Origin: Opitutaceae bacterium TAV5
GTDB taxonomy: Bacteria > Verrucomicrobiota > Verrucomicrobiia > Opitutales > Opitutaceae
DNA: 64,000 nt
Direction: 5' to 3'
Assembly (NCBI GenBank): GCA_000242935.3
Contig: CP007053.1
Location: forward strand, 2,899,001 to 2,963,000
The notes under the pieces: model-generated
Databases searched by the model: none
The model's input: only the letters and a program-made list of their open reading frames with translations
What the model was told of the DNA's origin: nothing
Shown here: one piece after another, positions 42,744 through 52,087 of the stretch
Numbering within the stretch: position 1 is the stretch's first letter
How the letters are laid out: each line of letters begins with the position of its first letter
Program-made: the position numbers and the translations under genes

Positions 42744-42888
42744 GGAGCGGCGGCATTCCTGCCGCTGCGACGAGGCGCGTCAGCGCCTCGCCGGTTGCCT
42801 CGCCGACCGACCATCCGACCGACCTCCATCCTCCATCCAGACCGGCGACGCTTCGCGTCGTCGCAGCGGCAGAAAATGCCGCCGCTCC
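42744..42888. repeat. Palindromic repeat filling the gap between dehydrogenase and isomerase genes
   Basis: The left arm GGAGCGGCGGCATTCCTGCC (from 42744) and the right arm at 42858-42888 are inverted copies about 30 bp long with one indel-type difference. The inside has further small palindromes (GGCGCGTCAGCGCC, GACGCTTCGCGTC). The element occupies nearly all of the 158-bp gap, so it sits within the likely operon. Confidence 0.7.
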
Positions 42889-42900
42889 TGCTGATTCTCC

Positions 42901-43725
42901 ATGAACACCTCTCCCCTGAAACAATCCTTCACCTGGTGGTCGTTCGCCAACCGTGGAGTCGAACCGGAGACCCTGCTCGCAGGCGCGGCCCGGATCGGCT
43001 ACGCGGGTGTGGAACTCATCGACGAATCCCTCTGGCCGCGCGCCCGCGACCACGGCCTGGTGATCGCCACCGCCGGCGGACACGGCACAATCGGGAACGG
43101 CCTCAACCGCTGCGAGAACGCGCCGCGCATTCTCGATGAACTCCGCGCCAGCATCGCGAAAGCGGTCGAGTGGCGCATTCCGGTCCTGATCTGTTTCAGC
43201 GGCAACCGGGCCGGAGCCGGTAACGAAAATCTCGATACGAATCACCCTGGAGATGCCGACGGCCTCGCCATTGCCGCCGAAACCCTCGCCCGCATCGCGC
43301 CCGAAGCGGAGCAGGCCGGTGTGACGCTCGCCGTCGAGTTGCTCAACAGCCGCGTCGATCACGCTGGCTACCAGTGCGACCGCACCGCCTGGGGCGTGTC
43401 GCTCTGCGAACGCGTGGATTCGCCGGCGGTGAAACTGCTCTACGACATCTACCACATGCAGATCATGGAGGGAGACATTATCCGCACGATCCGTCGCGAC
43501 CATCGCTGGTTCGCCCACTACCACACCGCCGGCAACCCGGGCCGCGGTCCGATCGACGGCGGCCCGGGCTCCCCGCAAGAGCTCAACTATCCTGCCATTT
43601 TCCAGGCCATCCGGGAAACGGGATACGCGGGATTCGTCGGCCACGAGTTTATCCCGGGCGACAACCCGATCGACGACCTGGCCCGGGCGTATATGACGAC
43701 AACCGCTGCGTTTGCGACGGATTGA
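42901..43725 (+). CDS. Hydroxypyruvate isomerase-like TIM-barrel enzyme
   Basis: A 274-residue cytoplasmic xylose-isomerase-like TIM barrel. It matches the Hyi pattern: [30 protein letters not shown] (metal-binding Glu), [15 protein letters not shown] (Asp and His), [13 protein letters not shown] and [13 protein letters not shown] (final Glu). These enzymes isomerise hydroxypyruvate and tartronate semialdehyde or related ketoses. The preceding dehydrogenase and divergent AraC gene suggest a small sugar-acid or polyol route. Confidence 0.88.
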   Translation: MNTSPLKQSFTWWSFANRGVEPETLLAGAARIGYAGVELIDESLWPRARDHGLVIATAGGHGTIGNGLNRCENAPRILDELRASIAKAVEWRIPVLICFSGNRAGAGNENLDTNHPGDADGLAIAAETLARIAPEAEQAGVTLAVELLNSRVDHAGYQCDRTAWGVSLCERVDSPAVKLLYDIYHMQIMEGDIIRTIRRDHRWFAHYHTAGNPGRGPIDGGPGSPQELNYPAIFQAIRETGYAGFVGHEFIPGDNPIDDLARAYMTTTAAFATD

Positions 43726-43816
43726 CGCACAGGGGTTACTCCTGTTCCCGAGTCACACCTTTCCGGGAAGGTGTTGTGGCATTGCAGGCATGAAAAAATC
43801 CTGTTTTTCGTAAGCC

Positions 43817-45007
43817 ATGTTCACGCCCGGCACTTTTGCTCCTCCGTCCTCACCACGCGCCACGCGCGTCCTGTTGCTCGGGTCGGGCGAGCTCGGCAAG
43901 GAGGTCGTCATCGAACTCCAGCGGCTCGGCTGCGAGGTCATCGCGTGCGACCGCTATGCGGGGGCACCCGCGATGCAGGTCGCGCACCGGCATCATGTGT
44001 TTTCCATGACCGACGGGGCAGCGTTGCGGCGCGTGGTTGCCGAAGAGAAACCCGATCTGGTCGTGCCCGAAATCGAAGCCATCGCCACCGATGTGCTCGT
44101 GGAACTGGAAGCCGCCGGGCAACGCGTCGTGCCGACGGCACGCGCGGCGCGGCTGACCATGAACCGCGAGGGCATCCGGCGGCTCGTCGCCGAGGAACTG
44201 AAACTGCCGACCTCGCCCTACCGGTTTGTCGGCACCGAGGCCGAGGCGCTGGCGGCGGGAGAGACGCTCGGGTTTCCCTGTGTGCTGAAACCGCTGATGT
44301 CTTCGAGCGGACACGGACAGAGCGTCGTCAAGACCGCCGCCGATCTGCCGGCCGCGTGGAAATACGCGCAGGAAGGCGCCCGGGCCGGCGCGGGACGCTG
44401 CATCGTGGAGGGGTTTGTGACGTTCGACTACGAGATCACCGTGCTCACGGTGTCAGCGGCCAACGGCATCCAGTGCTGCCTGCCGGTCGGGCATGTGCAG
44501 ATCGACGGCGACTACCGCGAGAGCTGGCAGCCTTGCCCGATGTCGGAGGCGGCGTGGGCGGAGGCGCAGCGCATCGCCAAAACCGTGGTGGGCAATCTGG
44601 GCGGTTACGGATTGTTTGGCGTGGAGTGTTTTGTGCGCGGCGACGAGGTGATTTTCAGCGAGGTGAGCCCGCGTCCGCATGATACGGGGCTGGTGACGAT
44701 CGGGAGCCAGGCGCTGACGGAATTTGCGCTGCATGCGCGGGCGATCCTCGGGCTGCCGGTGCCGCCGATCCGGTTGCTGCGGCCGGCGCACAGCGTGGCT
44801 TTGCTCGGTTACGGCGATGGCGTGCCGGTGGTCTCCGGCGTGGCCGAGGCGCTGGCTGTACCGGAAAGCCAGATACGGATTTTCGGAAAACCGGAATGCC
44901 GCGGACATCGCCGGCTGGCGGTCGCGGTGGCGAGCGGCGACACGCCGGAGGAGGCGCGGGATCGCGCGCGGGCGATGGCGGCGGCGGTGCGGATCGAGGT
45001 CGGGTAG
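43817..45007 (+). CDS. purT: Formate-dependent phosphoribosylglycinamide formyltransferase
   Basis: A 396-residue ATP-grasp enzyme of purine synthesis that formylates GAR using formate and ATP. The N-terminal domain has [12 protein letters not shown] and [15 protein letters not shown]; the ATP-grasp part has [15 protein letters not shown], the metal-binding [25 protein letters not shown] and [14 protein letters not shown], all highly conserved in PurT. Length matches the family. It stands alone; a palindromic repeat fills the convergent gap after it. Confidence 0.96.
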   Translation: MFTPGTFAPPSSPRATRVLLLGSGELGKEVVIELQRLGCEVIACDRYAGAPAMQVAHRHHVFSMTDGAALRRVVAEEKPDLVVPEIEAIATDVLVELEAAGQRVVPTARAARLTMNREGIRRLVAEELKLPTSPYRFVGTEAEALAAGETLGFPCVLKPLMSSSGHGQSVVKTAADLPAAWKYAQEGARAGAGRCIVEGFVTFDYEITVLTVSAANGIQCCLPVGHVQIDGDYRESWQPCPMSEAAWAEAQRIAKTVVGNLGGYGLFGVECFVRGDEVIFSEVSPRPHDTGLVTIGSQALTEFALHARAILGLPVPPIRLLRPAHSVALLGYGDGVPVVSGVAEALAVPESQIRIFGKPECRGHRRLAVAVASGDTPEEARDRARAMAAAVRIEVG

Positions 45008-45026
45008 GGCGCGGCGGATTAGCGGA

Positions 45027-45235
45027 AAAAGTGGCACGGGCATCCCTGCCCGTGGACGGCGCGAAGCGCCGCAAAGTGGCATGGGCTTCCAGCCCATGAT
45101 TCCGGTGAGGCGTGAGCATCCCTGCCCGCGCCTCCCGCGCTTCCCGCGCCACTTCTGCCGGGAGGCAACGCTCACGGGCTGGAAGCCCGTGCCACTTGCT
45201 CAGACCTCACGGGCAAGGATGCCCGTGCCACTTTT
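45027..45235. repeat. Composite palindromic repeat filling a convergent gap
   Basis: The outer arms AAAAGTGGCACGGGCATCC (45027-45045) and its exact inverse complement (45217-45235) match 19 of 19. Inside are more palindromes of the type GGGCATCCCTGCCC, TGGGCTTCCAGCCCA and GGGCTGGAAGCCC. It covers almost all of the 235 bp between the stops of purT and the Gfo/Idh gene and could serve as a bidirectional terminator. Confidence 0.75.
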
Positions 45236-45242
45236 CAATCCC

Positions 45243-46337
45243 CTACACGTTGACCGGCGCGCCGAGTTCGTCGGAGCGGAAGCAGGCGTCGAGGACTTTT
45301 TGCACTTCGGCGCCGCGCGCGAAGTCGGGTTGCTGTTGCACGCCGCTGCGGATGCTTTCGATGAAACGGCGGTAGTTGTTGGGCGTGGGCTTGACCTGCA
45401 CGTCCTTCCACTTCGCCTTGTCGAAATCGGGGCCGGTGCTGATGCGGTAGCCGGCGGTGGTGCGCTCCGAATCGATCTCGATCGAGCCGAGCGTGCCGGA
45501 GATTTTCAGGTAGAGGCGGTTGGCGTGGCCTCCGGACCAGCGCGTGGTGTGGATCGTGCCGAGCGCGCCGTTGGCAAACTCGACGGTCATCACGGCGGAA
45601 TCGTTGGCGTCGAGCGTGTATTCGCCGATGCGGTTGCGCGGCGCCTTCCTGAACGCTTTCAGCTTGCAGTAAACGTTCGCGATGGGACCGGCGGGGAAGG
45701 TGGCGAAATCGACAATGTGCACCCCAACATCGCCGAGCACGCCCTTGCTGCCGTGTTTCGAGGAGAGGCGCCAGAGCCAGGCGGGCGTGGTGCGCCAGTC
45801 GCCCCAGACCTTGCTGGCGAGCCAGGATTGCAGGTAGCTGGCCTCGATGTGGCGGAGCTCGCCGAGCTTCCCGGTGGCGACGAGCGTATGCACCGCCTGG
45901 ATGCAGGGCCAGTCGCGATAGGAGAGATTGACCATGTTGATGACGCCGGCCTTGCGGGCGGCGGCGACCATCGCCCTGGCGTCGGCGTGGTTGAGCGCGA
46001 GGGGCTTTTCGCAGAGCACATGCTTGCCGGCTTGCAGGGCCTGGATGGAGAGCGGCGCATGGAAGGCGTCGGGCGTGACGATGGAGACGGCGTCGATTTC
46101 GACCGTCGCGAGCATTTCGGCGACATCGGTGAAGGCGGCGGGGATCTTGTGCTTTGCACAAAAGGCATCCACACGGGCGCGGTCGACATCGGCGGCGGCG
46201 ACGAGCTTGCAGCCCCGGATGGCGGCGAACTGTTCGGCGTGGCGGTTGGCCATGCCGCCGGTGCCGATGATGGCGAGGCGGACGGTACGGGCGGCGGGCT
46301 TTCGGGCGCCGGCTTTTTTCCTGGTGGTGGTGCTCAT
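45243..46337 (-). CDS. Gfo/Idh/MocA-family oxidoreductase
   Basis: A 364-residue NAD(P)-dependent sugar oxidoreductase. A basic Lys/Arg-rich leader (about 1-18) precedes the Rossmann motif IIGTGGMANRHAEQF. The second signature is HVLCEKPLALN, with the catalytic lysine, and the active-site segment is GDVGVHIVDFA with Asp and His. The C-terminal beta-sheet holds the substrate site. The gene lies 92 bp after the ThuA-like gene in the same direction; such pairs are common in sugar catabolism. The substrate is unknown. Confidence 0.92.
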   Translation of the reverse strand: MSTTTRKKAGARKPAARTVRLAIIGTGGMANRHAEQFAAIRGCKLVAAADVDRARVDAFCAKHKIPAAFTDVAEMLATVEIDAVSIVTPDAFHAPLSIQALQAGKHVLCEKPLALNHADARAMVAAARKAGVINMVNLSYRDWPCIQAVHTLVATGKLGELRHIEASYLQSWLASKVWGDWRTTPAWLWRLSSKHGSKGVLGDVGVHIVDFATFPAGPIANVYCKLKAFRKAPRNRIGEYTLDANDSAVMTVEFANGALGTIHTTRWSGGHANRLYLKISGTLGSIEIDSERTTAGYRISTGPDFDKAKWKDVQVKPTPNNYRRFIESIRSGVQQQPDFARGAEVQKVLDACFRSDELGAPVNV

Positions 46338-46429
46338 TGGGAAATCGGATGTGTGGTTGGTCAGGCGATGCGCATGCGCCCCGCAGGTCACACAGACCCT
46401 GTGGGGCGCATGCGCGCACAGAGGATGCT

Positions 46430-47209
46430 TCAGCGGTGTCCGACCGTCGGACGCGCGGCGGCTTCGGGATCGTCGGGAAGCGGCTCCAGCGGATCGACGC
46501 GCGGGCAGATGTCGGGAATGTTGACCGTGGGCCGGGCCCAGCGGACGGCGTTGGCGATGACCTTCTGGATGTTGGCGTCGTGGTAAGTCGGATACGTCTC
46601 GTGTCCGGGGCGGAAATAGAAGACGCGCCCGTTGCCGCGCTGCCAGGTGGCGCCGCTGCGGAAAACCTCGCCGCCGGTGAACCAGGAAATGAACACCAGT
46701 TCGTCGGGCGTGGGAATCCCGAAGGGCTCTCCGTACATTTCCTCGGCGGGGAGTTCGAAGTGCTCGGGGAGGCCGGCGGCGATGGGGTGGGCGGGGTTGA
46801 TGGTCCAGAGGCGCTCCTTGTCGGTGGACTCGCGCCACTTGAGCGAGCAGGTGGTGCCGAGGAGTGTCTTGAAGATTTTCGAGTAGTGGCCGGAGTGCAG
46901 GACAATGAGCCCCATGCCTTCGAGGACGCGCTTCTGCACGCGTTTCACGATTTCGTCCTGCACGTCGCCGTGGGCCATGTGGCCCCACCAGACGAGGACG
47001 TCGGTGGAGGCGAGGACCTCCTGCGTGAGGCCGTGCTCGGGTTCGTCGAGCGTGGCGGTGCGGGCCTCGATGCCGGGCTGGCTGCGCAGGGGCGCGGCGA
47101 TGGCCTCGTGCATGCCTTGCGGGTAAATGGCGGAGACCTTCGGGTTCTTCTTTTCGTGGCGATATTCGCCCCAGACGGTGACGCGGATCGATGATGCGGA
47201 ATGGCTCAT
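46430..47209 (-). CDS. ThuA-domain protein
   Basis: A 259-residue protein of the trehalose-utilisation ThuA family, a GATase-like fold. It starts with [23 protein letters not shown] and has [34 protein letters not shown] and [18 protein letters not shown], all standard for the cytoplasmic ThuA type. ThuA proteins take part in disaccharide catabolism through 3-keto sugars with Gfo/Idh/MocA partners, which fits the next gene. It diverges from an AraC regulator 163 bp away, the likely controller. Confidence 0.9.
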   Translation of the reverse strand: MSHSASSIRVTVWGEYRHEKKNPKVSAIYPQGMHEAIAAPLRSQPGIEARTATLDEPEHGLTQEVLASTDVLVWWGHMAHGDVQDEIVKRVQKRVLEGMGLIVLHSGHYSKIFKTLLGTTCSLKWRESTDKERLWTINPAHPIAAGLPEHFELPAEEMYGEPFGIPTPDELVFISWFTGGEVFRSGATWQRGNGRVFYFRPGHETYPTYHDANIQKVIANAVRWARPTVNIPDICPRVDPLEPLPDDPEAAARPTVGHR

Positions 47210-47372
47210 GATAATTTTATGATACGGATGAAGGCGAACCCGGGTCGCGCCGGCATTGCGCCGGCGGCATGAGTCCGCGAGAGATAACGGAGAACCAATC
47301 AAGCCTCGCCGGCCCACGTCGCCAAGAATGAGGGATCGTATTTCTCCGCACTTTATATCAATTTTCCGATCA

Positions 47373-48263
47373 ATGCCTGCCTCCGTCCACGCCACCCGTC
47401 CCGATCCCCGCGCCGAATTCGAGCGCGATCTCTCGCGCACGCTGGAACGGATGCACGCGGGACGTTTGCGGGTGCATGTCGCGCCGGAGATCGACCTGCG
47501 GCGGCCGCGGCCCGGGGCGCATTTTCATCCGACTCCGGAATTTTTTATCCAGACGGGCGGCGGCACGGATTTCGTCTGCCCGGGCGGAGCGTTTCGCGTG
47601 CGCACGGGCGATGTGTGCGTGATGCCGCGGGGGGTGCCGCACGCGGAGACGCCGCGCGATCTGCGCACGCCTTATGGCATCCTCGTGTGCATGCACCGGA
47701 GCGACGGCCTGTACCTGCATCGCGGCCGTGCCGATCCGGCCCGCCGCATCCAGGGTTACGGCACCACTCTGGTCCCCGGCACCCGCGGGCGCGATGCGCT
47801 CCGTTACCTCGACGACATCGCCGCCCGCGACAACGTGCCGCGTTCCGGACAGAAGCGCTACACGGAGGCGCTGGTCGAGGCGTTCCTGCTGACGGTGCTC
47901 GGCGAATTGCAGCGGCCCGCCCAGACGGCGCCCGCCGGATCGGCGCTCGTGGTCGAGACGGAAAAGCTCGCGCACACTCATCTTGCCGATCCGGCATTGT
48001 CGGTCGCAGCCCTGGCGAAGGGACTCGGGTGCACGCCGGATCATCTGTCGCGGCGTTTTCACCGCGAGCGGGGCGTGACGCTCAACACGTGGATACGCCG
48101 CGAACGCGTGCGGGCCGCGCAGGAGCTGCTGGCCGATTCGCGCTACAACATCGCGGAGGTGGGCTGGGCCTGCGGCTTCGCCACTCCCTCGTATTTCATT
48201 CGCGTCTTCCGCGAACACACCGGGCTGACACCGCGGCTGTTTCGCGCCGGGCAGGCGAGGTGA
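47373..48263 (+). CDS. AraC-family transcriptional regulator
   Basis: The 296-residue regulator starts at the ATG at 47373 (an ATG at 47328 would add 15 residues). The cupin sensor has [21 protein letters not shown] and [15 protein letters not shown]. The C-terminal DNA-binding domain has [26 protein letters not shown] and [27 protein letters not shown]. It is divergent from the ThuA-Gfo/Idh pair and probably governs it. The 222 bp after it (48264-48485) hold no supported gene. Confidence 0.9.
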   Translation: MPASVHATRPDPRAEFERDLSRTLERMHAGRLRVHVAPEIDLRRPRPGAHFHPTPEFFIQTGGGTDFVCPGGAFRVRTGDVCVMPRGVPHAETPRDLRTPYGILVCMHRSDGLYLHRGRADPARRIQGYGTTLVPGTRGRDALRYLDDIAARDNVPRSGQKRYTEALVEAFLLTVLGELQRPAQTAPAGSALVVETEKLAHTHLADPALSVAALAKGLGCTPDHLSRRFHRERGVTLNTWIRRERVRAAQELLADSRYNIAEVGWACGFATPSYFIRVFREHTGLTPRLFRAGQAR

Positions 48264-48485
48264 GACAGGGGACGGTGCACGGGAGAACTCGCATACGTCC
48301 TAAGGATATCGATCCGATGACACGTGAACTGAATGCACAGGGCAATGATATCGTGCCCGCCCTGCTCCCGTGCGAGGAAGATGAGTGAATCGGAGTCTGT
48401 CCGGACGTTTTTTTCTTGGGGATATCAGGGTTATACTTGATGCTATTGCAGCATTCGATTGTGAAAGGAATACCGGGAAGGGATG

Positions 48486-50249
48486 TCAGGGTAATTTAAA
48501 AACAATCCTGTTGCCCTCTTTTAGAAGAACTGCCGGGGAGTCGTTTACGGTTACCGTAATGTCGTCGGCGGAAAAATCATTTTTCTCTGTGACATCAAAA
48601 ATAACATGCTGGCCAGAGATGGCGCCAGTAACAGAAATCTCAAAGGGGCCCGATCCGGTCTTTTTCAGGTTTTTGACGTGAAGAAAAGGCTTATCCAACA
48701 CCGTGGTCAGGTTGATCCCGATGCGTGCTCCAGAATGCCATTCCAGGTCATTGCCTCTCAGAAAATCATTGCCAGGCAGGAGAGTTGCACCTTCGCGCAA
48801 TGTCACCTTGCCGTTCACACGGCCTGTCCCGCCCAGTGTGGCTCCGGAACCAACGGTAATATTACTGGCAACGGAGGCCGTTTTCCCGTCGATGAAAAGC
48901 TCTCCTCCTTCGATGATGGTAGTCCCCGTGTAAGTGTTGGCACGCACGAGGCGCAGGCCGTTGTTTCCCTTTTTCAGCAACCCACCTTTCCCGCGTATTG
49001 CGGACGCGATGGTCGCAACCGTGGTTTTGGCGTTGTTGCCAATCCCCGTGGTGTCGAACACCACACCGTTTTCGCCAATTTCTATATGGCTGCTCTCCGT
49101 TCCTTCAAAGCCAGTGATAAAGCCGTCAAGCCGCGTCTGAAGCTGTGTCGCATTCGCGGAGGAGTATCCGGAATCCAGTGACTCGGCGGTGCTGACTTTC
49201 ACCGTCGCGCCGTCAAGGTTGAGGATGGCGGTGCCGCCGGGCGCCACCCTGGCGCGAATGTTGGTCACGGCAAGCGTGCCGCCCTTGAGATTGACGATGC
49301 CGCCTTTGTTGGTCGCACCCAACCCGATCGCGATGCCCGCGTAGGAATCGTTGCCGCCGGCCGACCGCGGGTCGCCCAGCGCGGTGATTTCACCGGAAAC
49401 GAGATTGAGTGTCGCCGGAGCGCCGTCTGGCGTTGCGCCAACCGCAATGCCAAAGCCCCGCCCGTCGGGGCCGGCGAGCGCAAGGGCTTTGGCGTGATAG
49501 CCTGTGATGAGACGCCCGCCATTGACCGTGAGAGTGCCGTCTTCGAGGGCGATGCGAGTCGCCACGGGGGGGAGGGGCTTGGCAAAGTTGCCTGTCATTG
49601 CGGTATAAAGAGTGTCGTCATTAAAATTGACCGTGGTGCCTTCGCGGATGGTCAGGCGGCTGTTGGCGGAGCCGTTGCGCACAAGGGTGCGGGAGCGGAG
49701 GTCAACGACGCCTCCTCCGGTGAAAAGCAGTCCCGGGCCGGCGGATACATCGGAACCGGTTACGAGGGCGATCTGCTGTCCGTTGCCTCCAAGGGTGAGC
49801 GTCGCTCCCTTGCCGACGTTGTAAACGATATGGGCAAGGGCGCCCGAACTGATGGCGCCCCAGGGAGCGAGATCGGGGCTGGTGAGGGTGTAGTGGCTGC
49901 CCGGGGCAAAGTTCAGGGTGTGCGTCCGGTTGGGTTTGGGATTGCTGCCGAAAAAGGCGATGTCGGTTTTGATGATGGTGCCGCCTTTGCCGTTGAAGTT
50001 AAGCGTGGCGTCCTGCGTGGCGGAGCCGAAGGGGAGGCGGTTGCCATCTCGCCCGTTGCCGCCGGCGGCAATGATTTTTGTCCCGTCCCACCAGAGAGCA
50101 TATGCGGCGTTCCATTGGCCTGCGCCGCCTTGCGTGGCACTCGCTTCCGTGCCTTCGGGTGCCCAGGTATAGGTGGCGGAGCCGCCGTGGAGCACAACGG
50201 CAGTCAGGGTGTTCAGGAGGAGGAGACGCAGGTTGATGTCGGGTTTCAT
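48486..50249 (-). CDS. Autotransporter-repeat beta-helix protein (locus D)
   Basis: A 587-residue exported protein with a signal peptide of about 25 residues. The body is a beta-helix: many GGxxxL/NLNGG-type turns, SAIRGKGGLLKKGNNGLRLV and NTYTGTTIIEGGELFIDGK, the autotransporter-associated beta-strand repeat. The protein ends FKLP with no outer-membrane barrel and no PEP-CTERM tail, so it is either released or held by other proteins. The start at 50249 is preferred; the ATG at 50267 would add 6 residues. An operator copy lies 76 bp upstream, linking it to the locus D regulon. Function in pectin binding is inference. Confidence 0.82.
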   Translation of the reverse strand: MKPDINLRLLLLNTLTAVVLHGGSATYTWAPEGTEASATQGGAGQWNAAYALWWDGTKIIAAGGNGRDGNRLPFGSATQDATLNFNGKGGTIIKTDIAFFGSNPKPNRTHTLNFAPGSHYTLTSPDLAPWGAISSGALAHIVYNVGKGATLTLGGNGQQIALVTGSDVSAGPGLLFTGGGVVDLRSRTLVRNGSANSRLTIREGTTVNFNDDTLYTAMTGNFAKPLPPVATRIALEDGTLTVNGGRLITGYHAKALALAGPDGRGFGIAVGATPDGAPATLNLVSGEITALGDPRSAGGNDSYAGIAIGLGATNKGGIVNLKGGTLAVTNIRARVAPGGTAILNLDGATVKVSTAESLDSGYSSANATQLQTRLDGFITGFEGTESSHIEIGENGVVFDTTGIGNNAKTTVATIASAIRGKGGLLKKGNNGLRLVRANTYTGTTIIEGGELFIDGKTASVASNITVGSGATLGGTGRVNGKVTLREGATLLPGNDFLRGNDLEWHSGARIGINLTTVLDKPFLHVKNLKKTGSGPFEISVTGAISGQHVIFDVTEKNDFSADDITVTVNDSPAVLLKEGNRIVFKLP

Positions 50250-50324
50250 GGGATTTTTCCGTGGCATGGTCGCAGGCAGGTCGATGAAAAGGGGAGATGG
50301 AACATGGTGTCTGATGGCAATAAA

Positions 50325-50338
50325 TGATACCGATATCA
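50325..50338. promoter_or_regulatory. Locus D operator TGATACCGATATCA, copy 1
   Basis: An exact 14-bp copy of the locus D site, 76 bp upstream of the autotransporter-repeat gene start. Arms TGATA and TATCA are perfect inverse complements around CCGA. Confidence 0.7.
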
Positions 50339-50425
50339 ATATAAAAGTGCTCATGCAGAAGCATGGAATCTCCTGATTAACGATCGGTGGTTCTTGGATG
50401 AGGAGAGAAAATGTCAAAATTTTAT

Positions 50426-50439
50426 TGATATCGGTATCA
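50426..50439. promoter_or_regulatory. Locus D operator, copy 2 (reverse orientation)
   Basis: TGATATCGGTATCA is the exact complement of copy 1. It lies 98 bp upstream of the symporter start, about 100 bp from copy 1 in the same divergent gap, so each divergent gene has its own site. Confidence 0.7.
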
Positions 50440-50536
50440 AATTTGATCCTTCTTCCGTTTCCCGGATCAAGGCTTCCTCATGATTTCGGGATTTTCATTT
50501 CATTTCCGTTACCCATCCAGCCATATCTTTCCAATA

Positions 50537-52066
50537 ATGCATCCCCTTGATATATCGATTATTCTGCTGTTCTTTGTCGTGATGGGGCTCATGGGGGCAT
50601 ATTTTGCCCGGAAGACGAAAACGACGGACAGCTATTTTTTGGGAAATAATCTTCCGGGCTGGGCGATCGGCCTGTCCATGCTGGCGACTTCGATCAGTTC
50701 CGTCACCTTTCTGGCCTTCCCGGCGGCGGCCTTCGTTTTAGACTGGCGGCAGGTGGTGCCCAACCTGGCGAATCCGCTGTTTGCGGTGCTGGCGATCTGG
50801 CTTTTCGTTCCTTTTTTTCGCAACACCGCCAAGACAACCGCCTACGAGTATTTGCAGAAACGCTTCGGGGAAGGCGCGCGGTTGTATGCGGCGATCATGT
50901 TTCTGGTCTCCCAGTGTCTTCGACTCGGATCCATCCTCTACTTGCTGGTCATTCCCATGCAAATGATGACGGGGATTCCCCCCGCCTGGATCATCTTGAT
51001 CACCGGAGGGATTGCCGCCCTCTACACCATTATGGGCGGCATGTCCGCTTCGGTGTGGACGGACGTGGTGCAGGCGTTCATCCTGTATCTGGGCGGATTT
51101 GTGGCGGTGGCGATCATGATTTATGACATACCGGGAGGGTTGGGCGAAATCATCCGTGTGGCGGAGGCACATGACAAATTCAGCATGGGACCGATGCGCT
51201 GGGACTTGTCGGAGCGCACGTTTTGGACCATGGCCATCCTCGGATTGACCCACTGGGTGGGCGGCTATGTGGCGGATCAAAATGTGGTGCAGCGCTACCT
51301 CGCGGCCAAAAGCACGGCCGAGGCCCGGCATGCGACCTTGATATGCGCCCTGATGAGCCTGCCGACCTGGCTGTTTTTCTTTTTCATCGGGACCTGTCTG
51401 TTCGCCTATTACACGGTGCTGCCCAGTGAACAGGTGGCGGGTTTGCCGGCCGACTATGTGTTTCCCCATTTCATCATGTCACGTTTGCCGGCTGGACTGA
51501 GCGGTCTGGTGATTGCCGGTGTGCTTTCCGCGGCGATTGGCTCCCTGAGTTCCAGCCTCAACGCATTTTCCACCGTCTCCACGGTGGACATACTCCAGCC
51601 CCATGTTTTCAGGAACCGGTCGGACCGGTTCTACGCGCGGCTGGCCCGGGTGATGACAGCGGTGGGCATGGTGGCGATGTTTGCCGTTGGCTACGGATTT
51701 CTGTTCGCGGAGAAGGAGAGCTTCCTGGATCTTTCCTTCAAGGTCGTGGGGCTGATTGGCGGAGTGACGGTTTGCTTTTTCATGCTGGGGTTCTTCGCGC
51801 CGAGGGTAAGCCGGAAGGTGCTGTGGCAGGCTTTCTCGGTGGCATTTGCCCTGAATGTTTATCTGGCGATGGTCGAGTGGGGCTTCATTCCCAATGTTCT
51901 GAATATCAAGATTCATGCGTATTGGGTGTCCACGCTGGTCATTTGGGTGATGATCGTGCTGGCCTTGGTGCTGGCGCGGATTCAGCGGGTGAAGCCTGAC
52001 CGGCGCCCAGGCATGACTCTGGTCGGAGGGCGGGTGGTGGCGGAGGGTGCCGGGCAGGACACGTGA
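50537..52066 (+). CDS. Sodium:solute symporter (SSS family), locus D sugar transporter
   Basis: A 509-residue membrane protein with about 13 helices, of the SSS family that carries sugars and related solutes with sodium. It begins MHPLDISIILLFFVVMGLMGAYFA and has MLATSISSVTFLAFPAAAF, YTIMGGMSASVWTDVVQAFIL, HWVGGYVADQNVVQRYLAAK and the sodium-site segment AAIGSLSSSLNAFSTVSTVD. The ATG at 50537 starts the first helix. An operator copy lies upstream and a sugar isomerase gene follows by 21 bp, so it probably imports the sugar released by the rhamnosidase; this is inference. Confidence 0.92.
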   Translation: MHPLDISIILLFFVVMGLMGAYFARKTKTTDSYFLGNNLPGWAIGLSMLATSISSVTFLAFPAAAFVLDWRQVVPNLANPLFAVLAIWLFVPFFRNTAKTTAYEYLQKRFGEGARLYAAIMFLVSQCLRLGSILYLLVIPMQMMTGIPPAWIILITGGIAALYTIMGGMSASVWTDVVQAFILYLGGFVAVAIMIYDIPGGLGEIIRVAEAHDKFSMGPMRWDLSERTFWTMAILGLTHWVGGYVADQNVVQRYLAAKSTAEARHATLICALMSLPTWLFFFFIGTCLFAYYTVLPSEQVAGLPADYVFPHFIMSRLPAGLSGLVIAGVLSAAIGSLSSSLNAFSTVSTVDILQPHVFRNRSDRFYARLARVMTAVGMVAMFAVGYGFLFAEKESFLDLSFKVVGLIGGVTVCFFMLGFFAPRVSRKVLWQAFSVAFALNVYLAMVEWGFIPNVLNIKIHAYWVSTLVIWVMIVLALVLARIQRVKPDRRPGMTLVGGRVVAEGAGQDT

Positions 52067-52087
52067 TTGATTTTGTAACGATAAGCC

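Noticed and set aside
45027-45235. Possible CRISPR array or IS end because of repeated 20-bp words
   Set aside because: The repeats are inverted and nested, not direct with regular spacers; no cas or transposase gene is near.
48264-48485. Search for a small RNA or gene in the 222-bp gap
   Set aside because: There is no stable hairpin with a T-tract and no frame with a plausible start.
48385-48681. 98-codon plus-strand frame at the end of the autotransporter-repeat gene
   Set aside because: It overlaps the real minus-strand gene antisense and has no supporting start context or motif.
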